Assembly: GCA_032622095.1 (NCBI GenBank)
Contig: CP136063.1
Span: forward strand, 78,287,980-78,351,979
Source: Siphonodentalium dalli
Lineage: Eukaryota; Mollusca; Scaphopoda; Gadilida; Siphonodentaliidae
Length of the DNA: 64,000 bases
Reading direction: 5' to 3'
Shown: one piece after another, positions 30,701 to 35,555 of the stretch
Layout of the letters: each line of letters opens with the position of its first letter
Numbering within the stretch: position 1 is the stretch's first letter
Program-made: the position numbers and the translations under genes
The notes under the pieces: model-generated
What the model was told of the DNA's origin: nothing
What the model saw: the letters and a program-made list of their open reading frames with translations, nothing else
Database searches by the model: none

Positions 30701-33403
30701 TTCCAACTAAATCCTGAAAAATTACCCATAATTCTGCTGTGGTTAATTAAGGAGTCGATTATTTAGGGCATTACTGTACATTTAAAAATAGATTGACTTT
30801 TTTCCTTTAGCACACCCTACAGGCCACATCTCTTACCTGTTCGTCACCAAACATCATACTAGTATGGATCATTGGATCTTCGGGGTGACCTCTTGATGGG
30901 AGCCATCAATTTTTTTCTGAAATTTGTTAAAAATCATGGCCACCAACAGCCATCTTGTATTTAAAATTTAAATCCACCGGCATACCCTGCAGCCTGCATT
31001 TATTGGAGAATTGTTTTGAAAATATACAGGCATGTTTAGGATCACTTCTAGATGGTAGCTATCAAATTTTAACGGGTTCCGGGAATTTGTGAGAATGGTT
31101 ACAGCTCGGTTTTTTAAGGAAATCACCCCAAGTCTAGGAAAATGACTTCAAAAACATCTATTTGTCAAAATACCAACCCAAGTTGACAGATTTACCCCTT
31201 CCTTATTCTTCATCACTAACAACAGTCGAATTTGATTGATTTGATTGGTAAAAACCAAAAAAAAATCCCAACTCAAACTTCCGACAATCAACCATTTCTC
31301 AAAATCATGAAACGGTTGATCTCCTAGTCTGTGGGACAGCATTATTTTAAACTAAATTTGATCGTCATATCTGAGGTGTATTATAATCATAATCGATAAC
31401 ACATTGATTCCAGGTATTACCCTTAGTCCTACGATGTGTATACTCATGAAACTGATTTTTTTGTCATATGTAGCCTCGTCACTGTGTTAACAAAATTGAC
31501 TTGCAAAATATTTATTATAAAAAAATCATTTTTATTGGCAATTCTGGTCATACTAATGCCTATTAATTTTGTGTCATGGGTGGGGGTGAATGGGGGGGGA
31601 ATATTCAGGGTGGGGGGGGAGATATCCCTATCTTCCCCATGATACACTGGTCAGGTACACCTATTTTAGTCTGAGTTACAGCCCATAAATATCAACTGAC
31701 TTCAGTGAACTTCAATCTAATCCTATGTCTCCCATAGCAGTTGAGACCTAAGCAGAATGAGGTTCCCAGAGGGTGAATTTGGTGACGATCACTAAATTCA
31801 CCCTCTGGGGCCCTCGTGGTAAGAATATCAAAGAAAACATGTGGCAGAGATTTTGTCAATATTTGATATCATAACATGATCTATTTTAGGTTCAAGGGAG
31901 AGAATGTCTCCACTACAGAAGTAGCTAATGCTTTGACAACAATGAACTTCATAGAAGATGCTAATGTTTATGGAGTCACAGTTCCGGGTAAGTGTGCAAC
32001 TTAACCCTTACAGTGCCAAGTCCGATTTTTCAAATTTATTGATTATAATAATGTGATACATTGATGGAACGAGCTCTTAGAGCTCTTTCCATCAATGTAT
32101 CACATTATTATAAACAATAAATTTGAAAAATGATCAAGGAAATATGGGTTGATAAAAAAACCGGACTTGGCACTGAAAGGGTTAAAGACATCATAAAACT
32201 ACCACATGCTCGTTTTATGTACCAGAATATATAGAAATCAAACCCATGAGACTATTCATGGAAGATTTTGTTGGTCAGATATTGACTTTCACAAATGGCA
32301 CTTTTATCAGATTTGGATTTTGATCAGGTGCCCAAATATTTAGAATATCATTATATTACCTCTAAACAATTCTTTACTGAATACTCATTAACAAGTAGCT
32401 AGTTACCTTAGGAAATATTAAAATGATAAATTTAATAAAACAGCCATTGTTATACATACCCCTTTAAAAAAAAAAGGGATATACTGTTTTGCACCTGTCC
32501 ATCCATGCGCAAGTCAATGTAATTTGGTATGAATGTTCACTACTGTAAGGACATTCCATAGAAGGTTCAATCATTTTGTTCATTCTCTTATATATGTGAG
32601 TCTCCTATAGGGAGCCTCGCATAGATAAGAGAATACATTGGCCTAACAATATTTACCTTGACCTTGTAAGCCAGTGCTCCTGCCATGAAACTGTTATATT
32701 AAAGTTTTGTATGTTGTTGTTGTAACTTGATGTCTGGAACCCTGAATACATCTTTAACCCTTCAATGACTGGAGCTTCCTTAAATTTTGTGAAAACCTTG
32801 TGGCCAATGCATTCTCTTATATAACAAGCACCGCATACATAAGAGAATACATTTGCTTAACATTATTTACCTTGAACTTGTAAGTCAGTGCATTCTCTTA
32901 TATATGCGAGGCTCCCTATGGGAGACTCGCATATATAAGAGAATGCACTGGCACAGTGTCTTTAATGCTGCACCAGCACTCCTCCCGTCATTAAAGGGTT
33001 AAATTGATGTTTTGAATGTTGTTGTTGTAACTTGATGTCTGGAACCCTTAATACATCTCTAAATTCTTCTTCATACTCTTAATCAGGTGGAGATGGCAGA
33101 GCGGGAATGGCAGCTATTCTCCTTAGGGATAAGAATCAAGTCGTAGATGACGGGATGCTCAGAGACATTTACAAATCTGTCACAGATCAGCTTCCAACAT
33201 ACGCCAGACCACTCTTCCTCCGATTTCCTGAAGAAATGGAGATGACGTCCACACACAAGCATAAAAAAGTCCAGTTTCAGAAGGAAGGATTCAATCCGAG
33301 TGTTGCTCGCGATCCGTTGTATTATAAAGACGAGAAAGTTAAGACTTATGTGGCAATCACTTCAGATATGTACCAGCTGTTGCAGACCAAGTCTCGGTTA
33401 TGA
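684..33403 (+). CDS. SLC27A: SLC27 family fatty acid transport protein / very-long-chain acyl-CoA synthetase, 5'-truncated by window, spliced
   Basis: Ten exons in matching phase (684-794, 4378-4590, 7151-7309 or 10186-10344, 16492-16616, 17275-17466, 22779-22878, 30235-30439, 31890-31987, 33087-33403) give about 505 residues to a TGA stop; family members are about 620, so roughly 115 N-terminal residues, including the membrane segment, lie upstream. Seen: the AMP-binding loop YTSGTTG(M/L)PK split across an exon junction, LPLYH, the FATP/VLACS stretch [21 protein letters not shown], and [16 protein letters not shown] near the end. Family knowledge: these membrane enzymes couple fatty-acid uptake to ATP-dependent CoA activation at plasma membrane, ER or peroxisome. 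The EGFNPS and KHKK context looks closer to SLC27A2/A6 than to A1/A4, which is an inference by eye. Unusual points are the duplicated exon pair and the five-fold repeated acceptor before exon 22779. Introns are filled with MITEs and one intact MULE. Confidence 0.93.
796..1012. mobile_element. Family A foldback MITE (TA-flanked), at a splice donor
   Basis: Near-complete palindrome of two arms of about 105 bp, consensus ends CAGTAATGCCCTAAATAATC, flanked by TA. Family A has 14 copies in 1-36 kb. TA duplication and CAGT ends fit the Tc1/mariner-pogo group. This copy starts inside the donor of exon 684-794. Confidence 0.9.
1368..1591. mobile_element. Family A foldback MITE
   Basis: Full palindrome from TACAGTAATGCCC to GGGCATTATTATA; the right arm has a small insertion near the end and a degraded terminus. 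Confidence 0.88.
1630..1729. mobile_element. Family A MITE, right half only
   Basis: Starts at the palindrome centre (GAGAGCTTTCCGATG) and runs to GGCATTACTGTA. The left arm is absent. Confidence 0.85.
2300..2420. repeat. TG-rich repeat with AAAACTGCTCAACCGATCC
   Basis: A GTGTGTGTATGTATGTATG run followed by a motif that recurs in many invertebrate dispersed repeats. No gene. Confidence 0.4.
2613..2852. mobile_element. Family C foldback MITE, double palindrome
   Basis: Ends TGAAATAGGGTGTCTG and CAGACACCCTATTTCA, with two GAATGAGGT(C/T)CCC hairpins inside. The 19-bp sequence ATCAATATGAATGTGAAAT occurs directly at both edges. Confidence 0.8.
3050..3400. repeat. Dispersed repeat F
   Basis: GCGGGAGGTATGCCCAAATA, CAATGAATGTCCTGTTGG and GATACCACCATTTA blocks, found inverted at 18590-18790. 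Confidence 0.6.
3500..3640. repeat. Family C fragment
   Basis: GAATGAGGTCCCCAGACGG to CTTTGGGGACCTCATTC hairpin (3557-3634) with the associated upstream CTTCAATCTGATCCCAGG segment. Confidence 0.7.
4069..4352. mobile_element. Family A MITE with an extra internal left-arm copy
   Basis: Left arm, then a second partial left arm starting at about 4187, then a full right arm to ATTACTGTA. The order L-L'-R suggests template switching within the hairpin. Ends 25 bp before the exon at 4378. Confidence 0.87.
4378..4590 (+). CDS. SLC27A: SLC27A exon carrying the YTSGTTG ATP/AMP-binding loop
   Basis: Acceptor tctccag at 4371-4377, donor ACGG|GTAAAA. It encodes [11 protein letters not shown] through [11 protein letters not shown], so the exon ends inside the phosphate-binding loop. 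The final glycine codon is completed by either of two downstream exons (7151 or 10186). The middle of the exon, a variable linker in the family, has no recognisable motif. A family A MITE ends only 25 bp upstream, so its end lies next to the branch-point and pyrimidine region of this acceptor. Confidence 0.93.
4905..5160. repeat. Dispersed repeat E, copy 1
   Basis: Matches 12715-12980 along its length (GTTTGTTGAA(T/C)TTATTATCTG, AATAATAGACCATTCCAATG, AAAG(G)GTTAA end). Shorter pieces at 32385-32440, 34206-34290 and 51450-51535. Confidence 0.65.
5254..5716. mobile_element. Long-armed foldback element
   Basis: Left TAATGCCCGTAGAGATCATA (5266) and right TATGATCTCTGCGGGCATTA (5695-5714); arms of about 170 bp continue through CAGTACAAAACC and GAAGTACATTATTAA with few changes. 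A related diverged arm starts at 44571. No coding sequence. Confidence 0.7.
5813..6990 (-). pseudogene. LINE (CR1/Jockey-like) reverse transcriptase, C-terminal remnant
   Basis: On the minus strand from 6990: a VPQG-VLG motif with a stop replacing the usual serine, LYTIYV and LPLGD split by the MITE 6709-6893, then [14 protein letters not shown] (catalytic YADD near 6650), [39 protein letters not shown] and, after a frame change near 6130, [14 protein letters not shown] and [13 protein letters not shown]. These are the fingers-palm to thumb and C-terminal blocks of a clade CR1/Jockey-type reverse transcriptase. At least three frameshifts or stops make it inactive. Upstream endonuclease parts are absent. 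Confidence 0.88.
6709..6893. mobile_element. Family A MITE inserted in a LINE reverse transcriptase
   Basis: Both termini present, centre internally deleted. Removing it with one TA restores the reading LYTIYVLPLGD in the minus-strand LINE, which fixes the target duplication as TA. Confidence 0.9.
7018..7113. repeat. Family C fragment (degraded hairpin)
   Basis: GCAGAGAGTGACTTTAGTGA to CACCCTCTGGGGGACCTCA; ends 37 bp before alternative exon copy a. Confidence 0.65.
7151..7309 (+). CDS. SLC27A: SLC27A alternative exon, copy a
   Basis: 159 bp, phase 1 to phase 1, between tgtttgcag and the donor GTGAGA. It encodes [18 protein letters not shown] through [20 protein letters not shown], completing the TSGTTGMPK loop and giving the LPLYH motif. 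Copy b at 10186 has exactly the same length, phases and donor hexamer, and about 30 of 54 residues are identical by eye. Neither copy has a stop codon. Because 159 is a multiple of 3, skipping or joint inclusion would also keep frame, but a protein with both would duplicate a core part of the active site. Mutually exclusive use is the likely arrangement. Confidence 0.88.
7731..7961. mobile_element. Family B piggyBac-type MITE
   Basis: TTAACCCTTCCATGACTGG to CATGTAAGGGTTAA with two hairpin modules, the second shortened. Confidence 0.82.
8855..9004 (+). mobile_element. tRNA-derived SINE
   Basis: Box A-like TGGTAAGGTGCTTGG at about 8878 and box B GGTTCGAATCC at about 8922, spacing as in a tRNA gene, followed by a non-tRNA body. 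The fold is degraded, so it is not a tRNA gene. The body continues across the hAT insertion (9855 on). Pol III promoter activity is inferred. Confidence 0.6.
9013..9846. mobile_element. Non-autonomous hAT element
   Basis: 834 bp, ends TAGTGTTGAAACGA and TCGTTTCAACACTA, flanked by an exact 8-bp duplication GTCGCTTT (9005-9012, 9847-9854). No transposase is recognisable; an open frame of 151 codons at 9015-9470 has no known motifs. It splits a SINE-like sequence. Confidence 0.9.
9891..10110. mobile_element. Family A foldback MITE
   Basis: Full palindrome from TACAGTAATGCCC to CATTACTGTA; about 12 extra bases near the right end. Confidence 0.9.
10186..10344 (+). CDS. SLC27A: SLC27A alternative exon, copy b
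   Basis: 159 bp, phase 1 to phase 1, acceptor ttttttcag, donor GTGAGA. It encodes [18 protein letters not shown] through [20 protein letters not shown]. It is closer to the usual family motif TSGTTGLPK than copy a. The next exon begins with GA, giving GATMV after either copy. A family A MITE (9891-10110) lies 75 bp upstream, and a hAT element and SINE lie between copies a and b. Confidence 0.9.
10490..11600. repeat. Tandem/dispersed repeat D (GGCTACAGGTCGTACCTTT units)
   Basis: About six units of 160-180 bp with GGCTACAGGTCGTACC, AAATTTGTCATGGATGTTAA, TTTTGGGGTCATTCGG and CATGGCCGCCAGCAGCCATC. Two units (10795-10957 and 10958-11099) are almost identical over about 140 bp. Fragments also occur at 30805-31100, 37690-38060, 43170-43370 (direct) and 61130-61450 (inverted). 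Confidence 0.8.
11600..12320. repeat. Degenerate repeat downstream of D (AAGTTGAGCTACAGTGTC)
   Basis: AAGTTGAGCTACAGTGTC occurs twice (11679, 11770), and an ATAACTTTGGTAA / TGGTATATGGATTAC block appears three times in diverged form. No coding content. Confidence 0.45.
12715..12980. repeat. Dispersed repeat E, copy 2
   Basis: Same blocks and order as 4905-5160. Confidence 0.65.
13144..13360. mobile_element. Family A foldback MITE
   Basis: The best-preserved copy: both 105-bp arms nearly identical, ends TACAGTAATGCTC and GAGCATTACTGTA. The T shared by both arms at position 11 shows matched mutation or arm correction. Confidence 0.92.
13926..15243. mobile_element. Non-autonomous hAT element
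   Basis: 1,318 bp, ends TAGAGCTGAAACGGTT and AACCGTTTCAGCTCTA, exact 8-bp duplication ACATGTAT (13918-13925, 15244-15251). Subterminal GGTTAACCGGTT-like motifs at both ends. The sequence interrupted (13866-13917, 15252-15440) is a repeat whose uninterrupted relative lies at 59554-59765. No transposase. Confidence 0.92.
15370..15430. repeat. Hairpin GGAAGGGGAATAACTATA
   Basis: CAATGGAAGGGGAATAACT and inverse AGTTATTCCCCTTCCATTG with an AT loop; part of the repeat interrupted by the hAT at 13926. Confidence 0.7.
16251..16422. mobile_element. Family A MITE, internally deleted
   Basis: Both termini present; about 45 bp of the right arm next to the centre are missing. 70 bp upstream of exon 16492. 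Confidence 0.88.
16492..16616 (+). CDS. SLC27A: SLC27A exon (FATP signature region)
   Basis: Acceptor atttttttcag, donor GAG|GTATGT. It encodes [18 protein letters not shown], then [18 protein letters not shown] and MSQPE, the most conserved FATP-specific stretch (KFSAS-FWxDC-KYN-T-xQYIGEL-RYL). Enters in phase 1, leaves in phase 0. A family A MITE ends 70 bp upstream. Confidence 0.95.
16617..17274. other. SLC27A intron, no recognisable element
   Basis: AT-rich intron of 658 bp. Short near-repeats only; nothing coding. Confidence 0.6.
17275..17466 (+). CDS. SLC27A: SLC27A exon with GNGLR and FGATEG motifs
   Basis: 192 bp, phase 0 to phase 0, acceptor ctatttcag, donor CTA|GTAAGT. It encodes the [20 protein letters not shown] segment and the adenylate-forming motif FFGATEG, then a tail ending [15 protein letters not shown] and GATEG are hallmarks of the family's adenylation core. 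Confidence 0.95.
17467..18340. other. Intron stretch without recognisable features
   Basis: First 870 bp of the intron before exon 22779. Short open frames here have no family resemblance. A GCAACC-ACCA-GGTTGC mini hairpin at 17550 is the only structure seen. Confidence 0.5.
18340..18960. repeat. Dispersed repeat F, inverted copy
   Basis: Reverse-complement relative of 3050-3400. Its part from 18790 to 18920 is also matched, inverted, at 35310-35470 (CTATGGAGTGGTACGG, GAATGCTACATTCC). Confidence 0.55.
18970..21147. mobile_element. Candidate TA-flanked DNA transposon with ACGCGGTC subterminal repeats
   Basis: Left end TA-CAGACCCTTAAGTGTCCCT, right end AGGGACACTAATTTTGAG then AAGGTCTG-TA, imperfectly inverted. 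Both subterminal zones are rich in AACGCGGTC and TTAACGCAGACC-type motifs (18985-19200 and 21005-21090), unlike the AT-rich centre. No transposase motif was recognised in the short open frames inside. Could be a Kolobok- or mariner-like relic; the class is open. Confidence 0.5.
21388..21537. mobile_element. Family C foldback MITE with 9-bp target duplication
   Basis: 150 bp, ends AAGCCTTGAAATAGGG and CCCTATTTCAAGGCCTG, flanked by ATTTCAAAC on both sides. A 9-bp duplication points to MULE-type mobilisation. Confidence 0.85.
21547..22593. other. Intron stretch without recognisable features
   Basis: AT-rich, with GTTTACATAACA repeated near 21980 and 22000. AAGG(C/T)A(C/T)GGTTGGCCTT at 21595 recurs at 47704, probably a small dispersed repeat. 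Confidence 0.45.
22594..22788 (+). repeat. 39-bp minisatellite spanning intron end and exon start (five splice acceptors)
   Basis: Five units of TTTTCCATAGATTTAATTTT plus TACATTCAG plus GTTGCTCTTG. The cag acceptors end at 22622, 22661, 22700, 22739 and 22778, exactly 39 bp apart. Units 1-2 have ACATTCAG, units 3-5 ACTTTCAG; unit 3 lacks the TTAAT branch-point-like motif. 39 is a multiple of 3 and no unit contains an in-frame stop. Confidence 0.95.
22779..22878 (+). CDS. SLC27A: SLC27A exon behind a five-fold acceptor array
   Basis: It begins [20 protein letters not shown] and ends IDIGPG at donor GGACCAG|GTATGT; the family equivalent is the strand before PGExGLL. The start given is the 3'-most acceptor (AG at 22777-22778) because that gives the family-typical length. 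Four further copies of the acceptor with the first 10 bases of the exon lie upstream at 39-bp spacing. Using any of them would add one to four 13-residue blocks ([13 protein letters not shown]-like) in frame without a stop. Confidence 0.9.
22953..23045. repeat. GGGACGTTTCGGCC-type minisatellite
   Basis: Six or seven imperfect copies of a 13-17-bp unit with core ACGTTTCGG, GC-rich against an AT-rich background. It lies at the 3' side of the truncated minus-strand MULE, so it could be a subterminal array of that element; that link is inferred from position. Confidence 0.6.
23242..23332. repeat. Hairpin around TTAGCGATGTTATT
   Basis: TTAGCGATGTTATTTATTTTTATGG-like left arm (near 23256) and its inverted copy ending at about 23325, separated by a short loop. 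Perfect arm length about 20 bp. No coding content. Confidence 0.5.
23410..24270 (-). pseudogene. Truncated MULE transposase, two exons
   Basis: Minus-strand exon about 24270-23843 encodes [20 protein letters not shown] then [15 protein letters not shown], and ends NNHIE; these are the second Asp and C/H motifs and the NNxxE motif of a MULE transposase. A 173-bp intron (23842-23670, GTAAAT to TTGTAG) leads to exon 23669-23410, which continues [12 protein letters not shown]. The phases match. The 5' part, with the first catalytic Asp, is gone: the sequence is cut at about 24270 by half of a family A MITE. Its family differs clearly from the 25868 transposase, so it is a separate MULE relic. A GGGACGTTTCGG minisatellite at 22953-23045 may be its terminal region. 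Confidence 0.72.
24271..24381. mobile_element. Family A MITE, right half only
   Basis: Begins at the palindrome centre and ends GGCATTACTGTA; joined directly to the broken MULE transposase. Confidence 0.88.
24962..25655. mobile_element. Foldback element nested in the MULE leader
   Basis: Inverted arms begin GGCCAAAGAAAAAAGA (24962) and end TCTTTTTTCTTTGGCC (25655). The similarity runs on for about 100 bp through TATGTTTCC and AGGGT(A/C)GG repeats. No coding sequence recognised in the roughly 490-bp centre. The target duplication is not clear. Confidence 0.6.
25799..25833 (+). promoter_or_regulatory. Core promoter of the MULE transposase gene (TATA + Inr)
   Basis: TATAAA starts at 25799 and an initiator TCAGTC lies at 25828-25833. 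The predicted +1 A at 25830 is 31 bp from the TATA box, the canonical spacing, and 38 bp before the ATG at 25868. No intron is needed between. Prediction only; a clear downstream promoter element was not seen. Confidence 0.55.
25868..28708 (+). CDS. MULE transposase with N-terminal PHD finger and OTU-like domain
   Basis: 946 residues, single open frame. Residues 9-58 form a C4HC3 PHD-type finger (C9, C12, C24, C27, H32, C35, C55, C58). Residues 138-142 (DNGSC, then LFNAV) and H278 in NHFVPL match the Cys and His motifs of OTU-type proteases, with a vertnin-like ELRVRTC segment between. A Ser/Asp-rich linker spans about 295-375. The C-terminal half is a MULE DDE domain: D682 in [10 protein letters not shown]752/D753 in GTDDEG, the LCTLHLKKN motif, and E866 in NNCESLNN. 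Expected role: nuclear transposase cutting at the element's TIRs; the PHD finger may read histone tails and the OTU may remove ubiquitin, both inferred. All catalytic positions are present, so it may be active. Confidence 0.9.
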   Translation: MSLKPCYPCGVCGDECHEIKSIACDLCDKWFHLPCENLKSKEFNFFGKSSLGYLCVQCISRSGHIDWDESHLRLMAGRTTGSVVEYALREDIFMRVEKPVRVKEVHQYHLMRRYSRDTQASKLLGSDWSDSIPISVKDNGSCLFNAVSVCLFGDETHSTELRVRTCVEMSTNRLFYGKFHKSSRIPDISPTLGDDILACADGGTGHSAYSSAWTMHGLATVIGRPVNSVYPTKNGPGDECIGILNTVFNPRNGSKRLDPVSVLWAGSVPTKAHWIPNHFVPLLPSMSIPEVVKVLTDSEDEPTLVSPLVSPTLSYASVVKGVTVPNITMSSESEDDNSHSEFLNDTARGLVTAQNTDKQSTTMASDSDSIDETFDQNVTNLSSIVSHPYKNPESNGLNGAFIGSVDVLFDLITCSDAEVHKYIPSGVKENVYFVVEDDSNVKRRAAGKYSVHPDDCGAWSSKGVSVKKHHFLKTPSGSYNLLEKKDNLFGKTVKRVFRPIEQQPCSDDVVMFTRRWCFHQRDNSFKKRVTWIEKIPGKCVVEYIGLYPEQTNVHGNAKTTSAPYKRLTTQQTSVIEEGLSQGHKPRQIKRQLSKECPDENVNIKRIKNMGYNNRKQMRPDDEYRRNTADDVIAMLNKMIDSKYIKEVISTDPSKPPSIICHTDDQLTLMKSAILNGCIIGIDRTFNLGACYVTTTCFKNINLYRVGTTTCPILLGPVYLHWDSSGQTYHRFMSYISSKLCDIPHNLIVFGTDDEGALIKAINGCFPFATHTLCTLHLKKNAMFKMCKKESKERVNEVMTRLFSKDNGLLTIDDSDAYTEQQNDISDVYKIKYLTETLLPKLKTKVFEPRQKCKTVIPKHWTNNNCESLNNIIKLENEWKVLKLPDLTDRLQDIVMDQHRDVRSALYGAGSFMLAPTAKSLCVRHETWVNLTTDQRDRRLRRLLTDG
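28979..29422. mobile_element. Family C-related element, two hairpins
   Basis: Ends AAGCCTGCAAATA (28979) and inverse TATTTGCAGGCTT (29422). Each end is followed by a GAATGAGGTCCCC hairpin; the middle holds a CTTCAA-CTGGGAAAC segment also seen at 3500-3560 and 31700-31750. Starts 20 bp after the MULE's right target copy. Confidence 0.72.
30235..30439 (+). CDS. SLC27A: SLC27A exon with GDLYFNFGD and the GDTFR motif start
   Basis: Acceptor aatttcag, donor TTCAG|GTGGGT. It encodes [20 protein letters not shown], then [10 protein letters not shown], then [20 protein letters not shown] and RIGDTFR. It covers the region before the hinge between the large N-terminal and small C-terminal subdomains of adenylate-forming enzymes. 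Enters in phase 1 and leaves in phase 2. Confidence 0.95.
30557..30778. mobile_element. Family A foldback MITE
   Basis: Full palindrome; left terminus degraded (AATGTAAGGCCC), right end GGCATTACTGTA intact. Confidence 0.88.
30805..31100. repeat. Repeat D fragment
   Basis: TAGCACACCCTACAGGCCAC, ATGGCCACCAACAGCCATC and related blocks in the order found at 10490-11600. Confidence 0.65.
31700..31818. repeat. Family C fragment
   Basis: CTTCAATCTAATCCTATGTC segment followed by a GAATGAGGTTCCCAGAGGG hairpin with a very short loop; right end lost. Confidence 0.7.
31890..31987 (+). CDS. SLC27A: SLC27A exon with the [10 protein letters not shown] motif
   Basis: 98 bp; acceptor ctattttag, donor CCGG|GTAAGT. 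It encodes [18 protein letters not shown] and [15 protein letters not shown]. Joined to the previous exon it completes [16 protein letters not shown], the family's hinge motif. A small piggyBac-type MITE starts 13 bp after this exon. Confidence 0.95.
32001..32185. mobile_element. Small piggyBac-type MITE (CCCTTACAGTGCCAAG ends)
   Basis: TTAACCCTTACAGTGCCAAGT to inverted CTTGGCACTGAAAGGGTTAA, with a near-perfect central hairpin around GAGCTCTTAGAGCTC. Lies 13 bp after the SLC27A exon 31890-31987. Confidence 0.85.
32754..33002. mobile_element. Family B piggyBac-type MITE
   Basis: TTAACCCTTCAATGACTGG to CGTCATTAAAGGGTTAA with two hairpins. Flanked on both sides by a 60-bp direct repeat (TGTTGTTGTTGTAACTTGAT...), far longer than a TTAA duplication. 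A separate stand-alone hairpin module sits just upstream (32580-32660). Confidence 0.82.
33087..33403 (+). CDS. SLC27A: SLC27A terminal exon and stop
   Basis: Acceptor aatcag; it encodes [16 protein letters not shown], then [17 protein letters not shown], then [20 protein letters not shown], and ends LLQTKSRL with TGA at 33401-33403. This is the mobile C-terminal subdomain, with the YARPxFLR and KEGFxP signatures. There is no AATAAA close behind the stop; the first clear one is near 34830, beyond MITE insertions, so the true 3' end is not assigned. Confidence 0.95.
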
Positions 33404-33599
33404 TACAGGATCAAATATATGCAGGGCCAGGAATCTGTGTCACTTTGGATCGCTCGGTTTATTTCTATTCAAAAAATGGAACCTAAGAATATTGTATAGC
33501 AATCCAAGTTTGAAGTTAGATGTTATACAATCTAAACATGTCTGCATTTACAAAGAAATTCATCGACAGTTTCTGATTAGGTTGAACAGTTCACTTAGC

Positions 33600-33863
33600 G
33601 GATAAACATGCTGTATGTTGTGATTTTGGTACAGTAATGCCCTAATTAATCGACTCCTTTAACCACAGCAGAATTATGGGTAACTTTTCAGGATTTAGTC
33701 GGAAATATGGCTTGTTGCCATTCATCGGAAAGCTCTCGGTGGATTTTATGATGGAAAATGCAGTTTTACCGGCCATTTGAGGAGCCGGTAAAACGGATAT
33801 TTTTCATCGGAAAACCCACCAATAAACATCCCAAAATCACCAGCAGACAGCATGTTTATCCCC
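33600..33863. mobile_element. Foldback element GGATAAACATGCTG with half MITE inside
   Basis: Outer arms GATAAACATGCTG (about 33600) and CAGCATGTTTATCC (about 33863), continuing through GTGATTTTGG / CCAAAATCAC and an inner hairpin at 33738-33822. A left-half family A MITE (33630-33738) interrupts the left arm and replaces about 10 bp of it. Confidence 0.65.
33630..33738. mobile_element. Family A MITE, left half only
   Basis: Starts TACAGTAATGCCC, stops at the palindrome centre GGAAAGCTCTC. Confidence 0.88.
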
Positions 33864-34001
33864 ATTCAAATTCACACTGACTGAAAACTCATGTTATAGA
33901 CACGAGAAACAGCCAACGAGTTGCTGAGCTGGAAATGGTTGACAGGTTATAAACAATCCATATAACTTCCTCCTAAAATTGTGCTTCGCTCCATGAAGAT
34001 A

Positions 34002-34204
34002 TACAGTAATACCCTAAATAATGGACTCCTTAACTACAGCAGAATTATGGGTAATTTTTAAGGAGTTAGTCGGAAATATGGCTTGTTGCCATTCATCAGA
34101 AAGCTCTCAATGAATGGCAACAAGCCATATTTCCGACTAAATCCTGAAAAATTACCCATAATTCTGCTGTGGTTAAGGAGTCGATTATTTAGGGCATTAC
34201 TGTA
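34002..34204. mobile_element. Family A foldback MITE
   Basis: Both arms present, centre slightly shortened; ends TACAGTAATACCC and GGCATTACTGTA. Confidence 0.9.
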
Positions 34205-34511
34205 TCATCGTTAAACTTATTATCTGAACATTTCCCATGGGAACTACTCATTAATGAGTATTTAGTAAATAAAGGGTTACTAAAACATTCCATGAGAAAA
34301 TTTATGCAACAAATCATTTTCATTTCAACTGAATATTAACTACTGAAGGTGTTACTGTTCAATAATTGTTCACATATTTATATTTTATTAAATACATTAT
34401 ATAATTGTTTTGTCATATACATATTGCCTACTATTCATATATCGCAGCACTAATTGATGGTTATCAGTAGATTAATATACCAATTACAATACTGGTGGAA
34501 ATTATGACAAC

Positions 34512-34738
34512 AATAACCCATCCATGACTGGAGCTTCCTGAAATTTAGCGAAAACCCCCTGTGCCAATGCATTCTTATATATGTGAGTCTCACAAAGGGA
34601 GCCTCACATACATAACAGAATACATTGGACTAACAATGTAAGCCAGTGCATTCTCTTATATAAGCGAGGCTCCCTATGGGAGACTGGCACAGGATATATA
34701 ATAAGGCACCAGCGCAGCTCCCGTCATTAAAGGGTTAA
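34512..34738. mobile_element. Family B piggyBac-type MITE, left end mutated
   Basis: Left end ATAACCCATCCATGACTGG, right end CGTCATTAAAGGGTTAA, two hairpins with deletions. Confidence 0.78.
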
Positions 34739-34927
34739 TATTGAATTTGAAATTGAAATAGCTTTAGGCCATGCAAAGTTAATTTCCCGTTTCTCACACC
34801 GAAATATTTTCAAAGCATGCTCATGCACTGTTTTTAATAAAAGTTTTTATTTCTGGGGACATGGCAACTAACAATTCCAACAAACATTGGGTAGTTCTAA
34901 ATCATTAAAATTAGAAAAAAGTCAATC

Positions 34928-35034
34928 TACAGTAATGTCCTAAATAATCGACCCCTAAACCCCAGGAGAATTATGGGAAATTTTCAGGATTTAGTCAGAA
35001 ATATGGCTTGCTGCCATTCATCGGAAAGCTCTCC
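34928..35034. mobile_element. Family A MITE, left half only
   Basis: TACAGTAATGTCC to GGAAAGCTCTC; no right arm follows. Confidence 0.86.
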
Positions 35035-35555
35035 GTGATGTTTTTAATTTCAGTTGTCTGTAGCCATTATTTCCCAAACACATGTTCTTAAAGTTATGTG
35101 AAACGCTCCAGTAGGATGATCAAATAGCAATGGAGAATAATTTTGTTCAAAGTAGTTATTTTTACAAATAGTATATGTAAATTGACAACACACACACCAT
35201 CATTCTTATATATTAGTTAAATGCAGTGACTGTCGATGGCAAAATCGTTTTCGTTTGTTTATCACCGATAGAAGCGTCCCGAATCAAGTAGTAAATATTT
35301 ACAATTGAGCATAGTTTAGACCATGTTTTCTATGGAGTGGTACGGCCGATTTGCTTGAGATTTTCGGCGATGTTAGTAGAATGCTACATTCCTCCAGTTG
35401 GCACAGAATTTGAATACTAACTTATCAGTTTCACTCACCTGAACAATTCCATAATATGCCTTTAAGAAGTTAGTCGATAGATTCCAAAGAGATCTATTTC
35501 ATCAAAAATCAACCAATAATCATTGACACATTTCACTGATCATTTTTTACTGAGA

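Noticed and set aside
34830-34840. AATAAA as the SLC27A polyadenylation site
   Set aside because: It is 1.4 kb past the stop, beyond several MITEs, with no GT-rich element clearly following; support is too thin.
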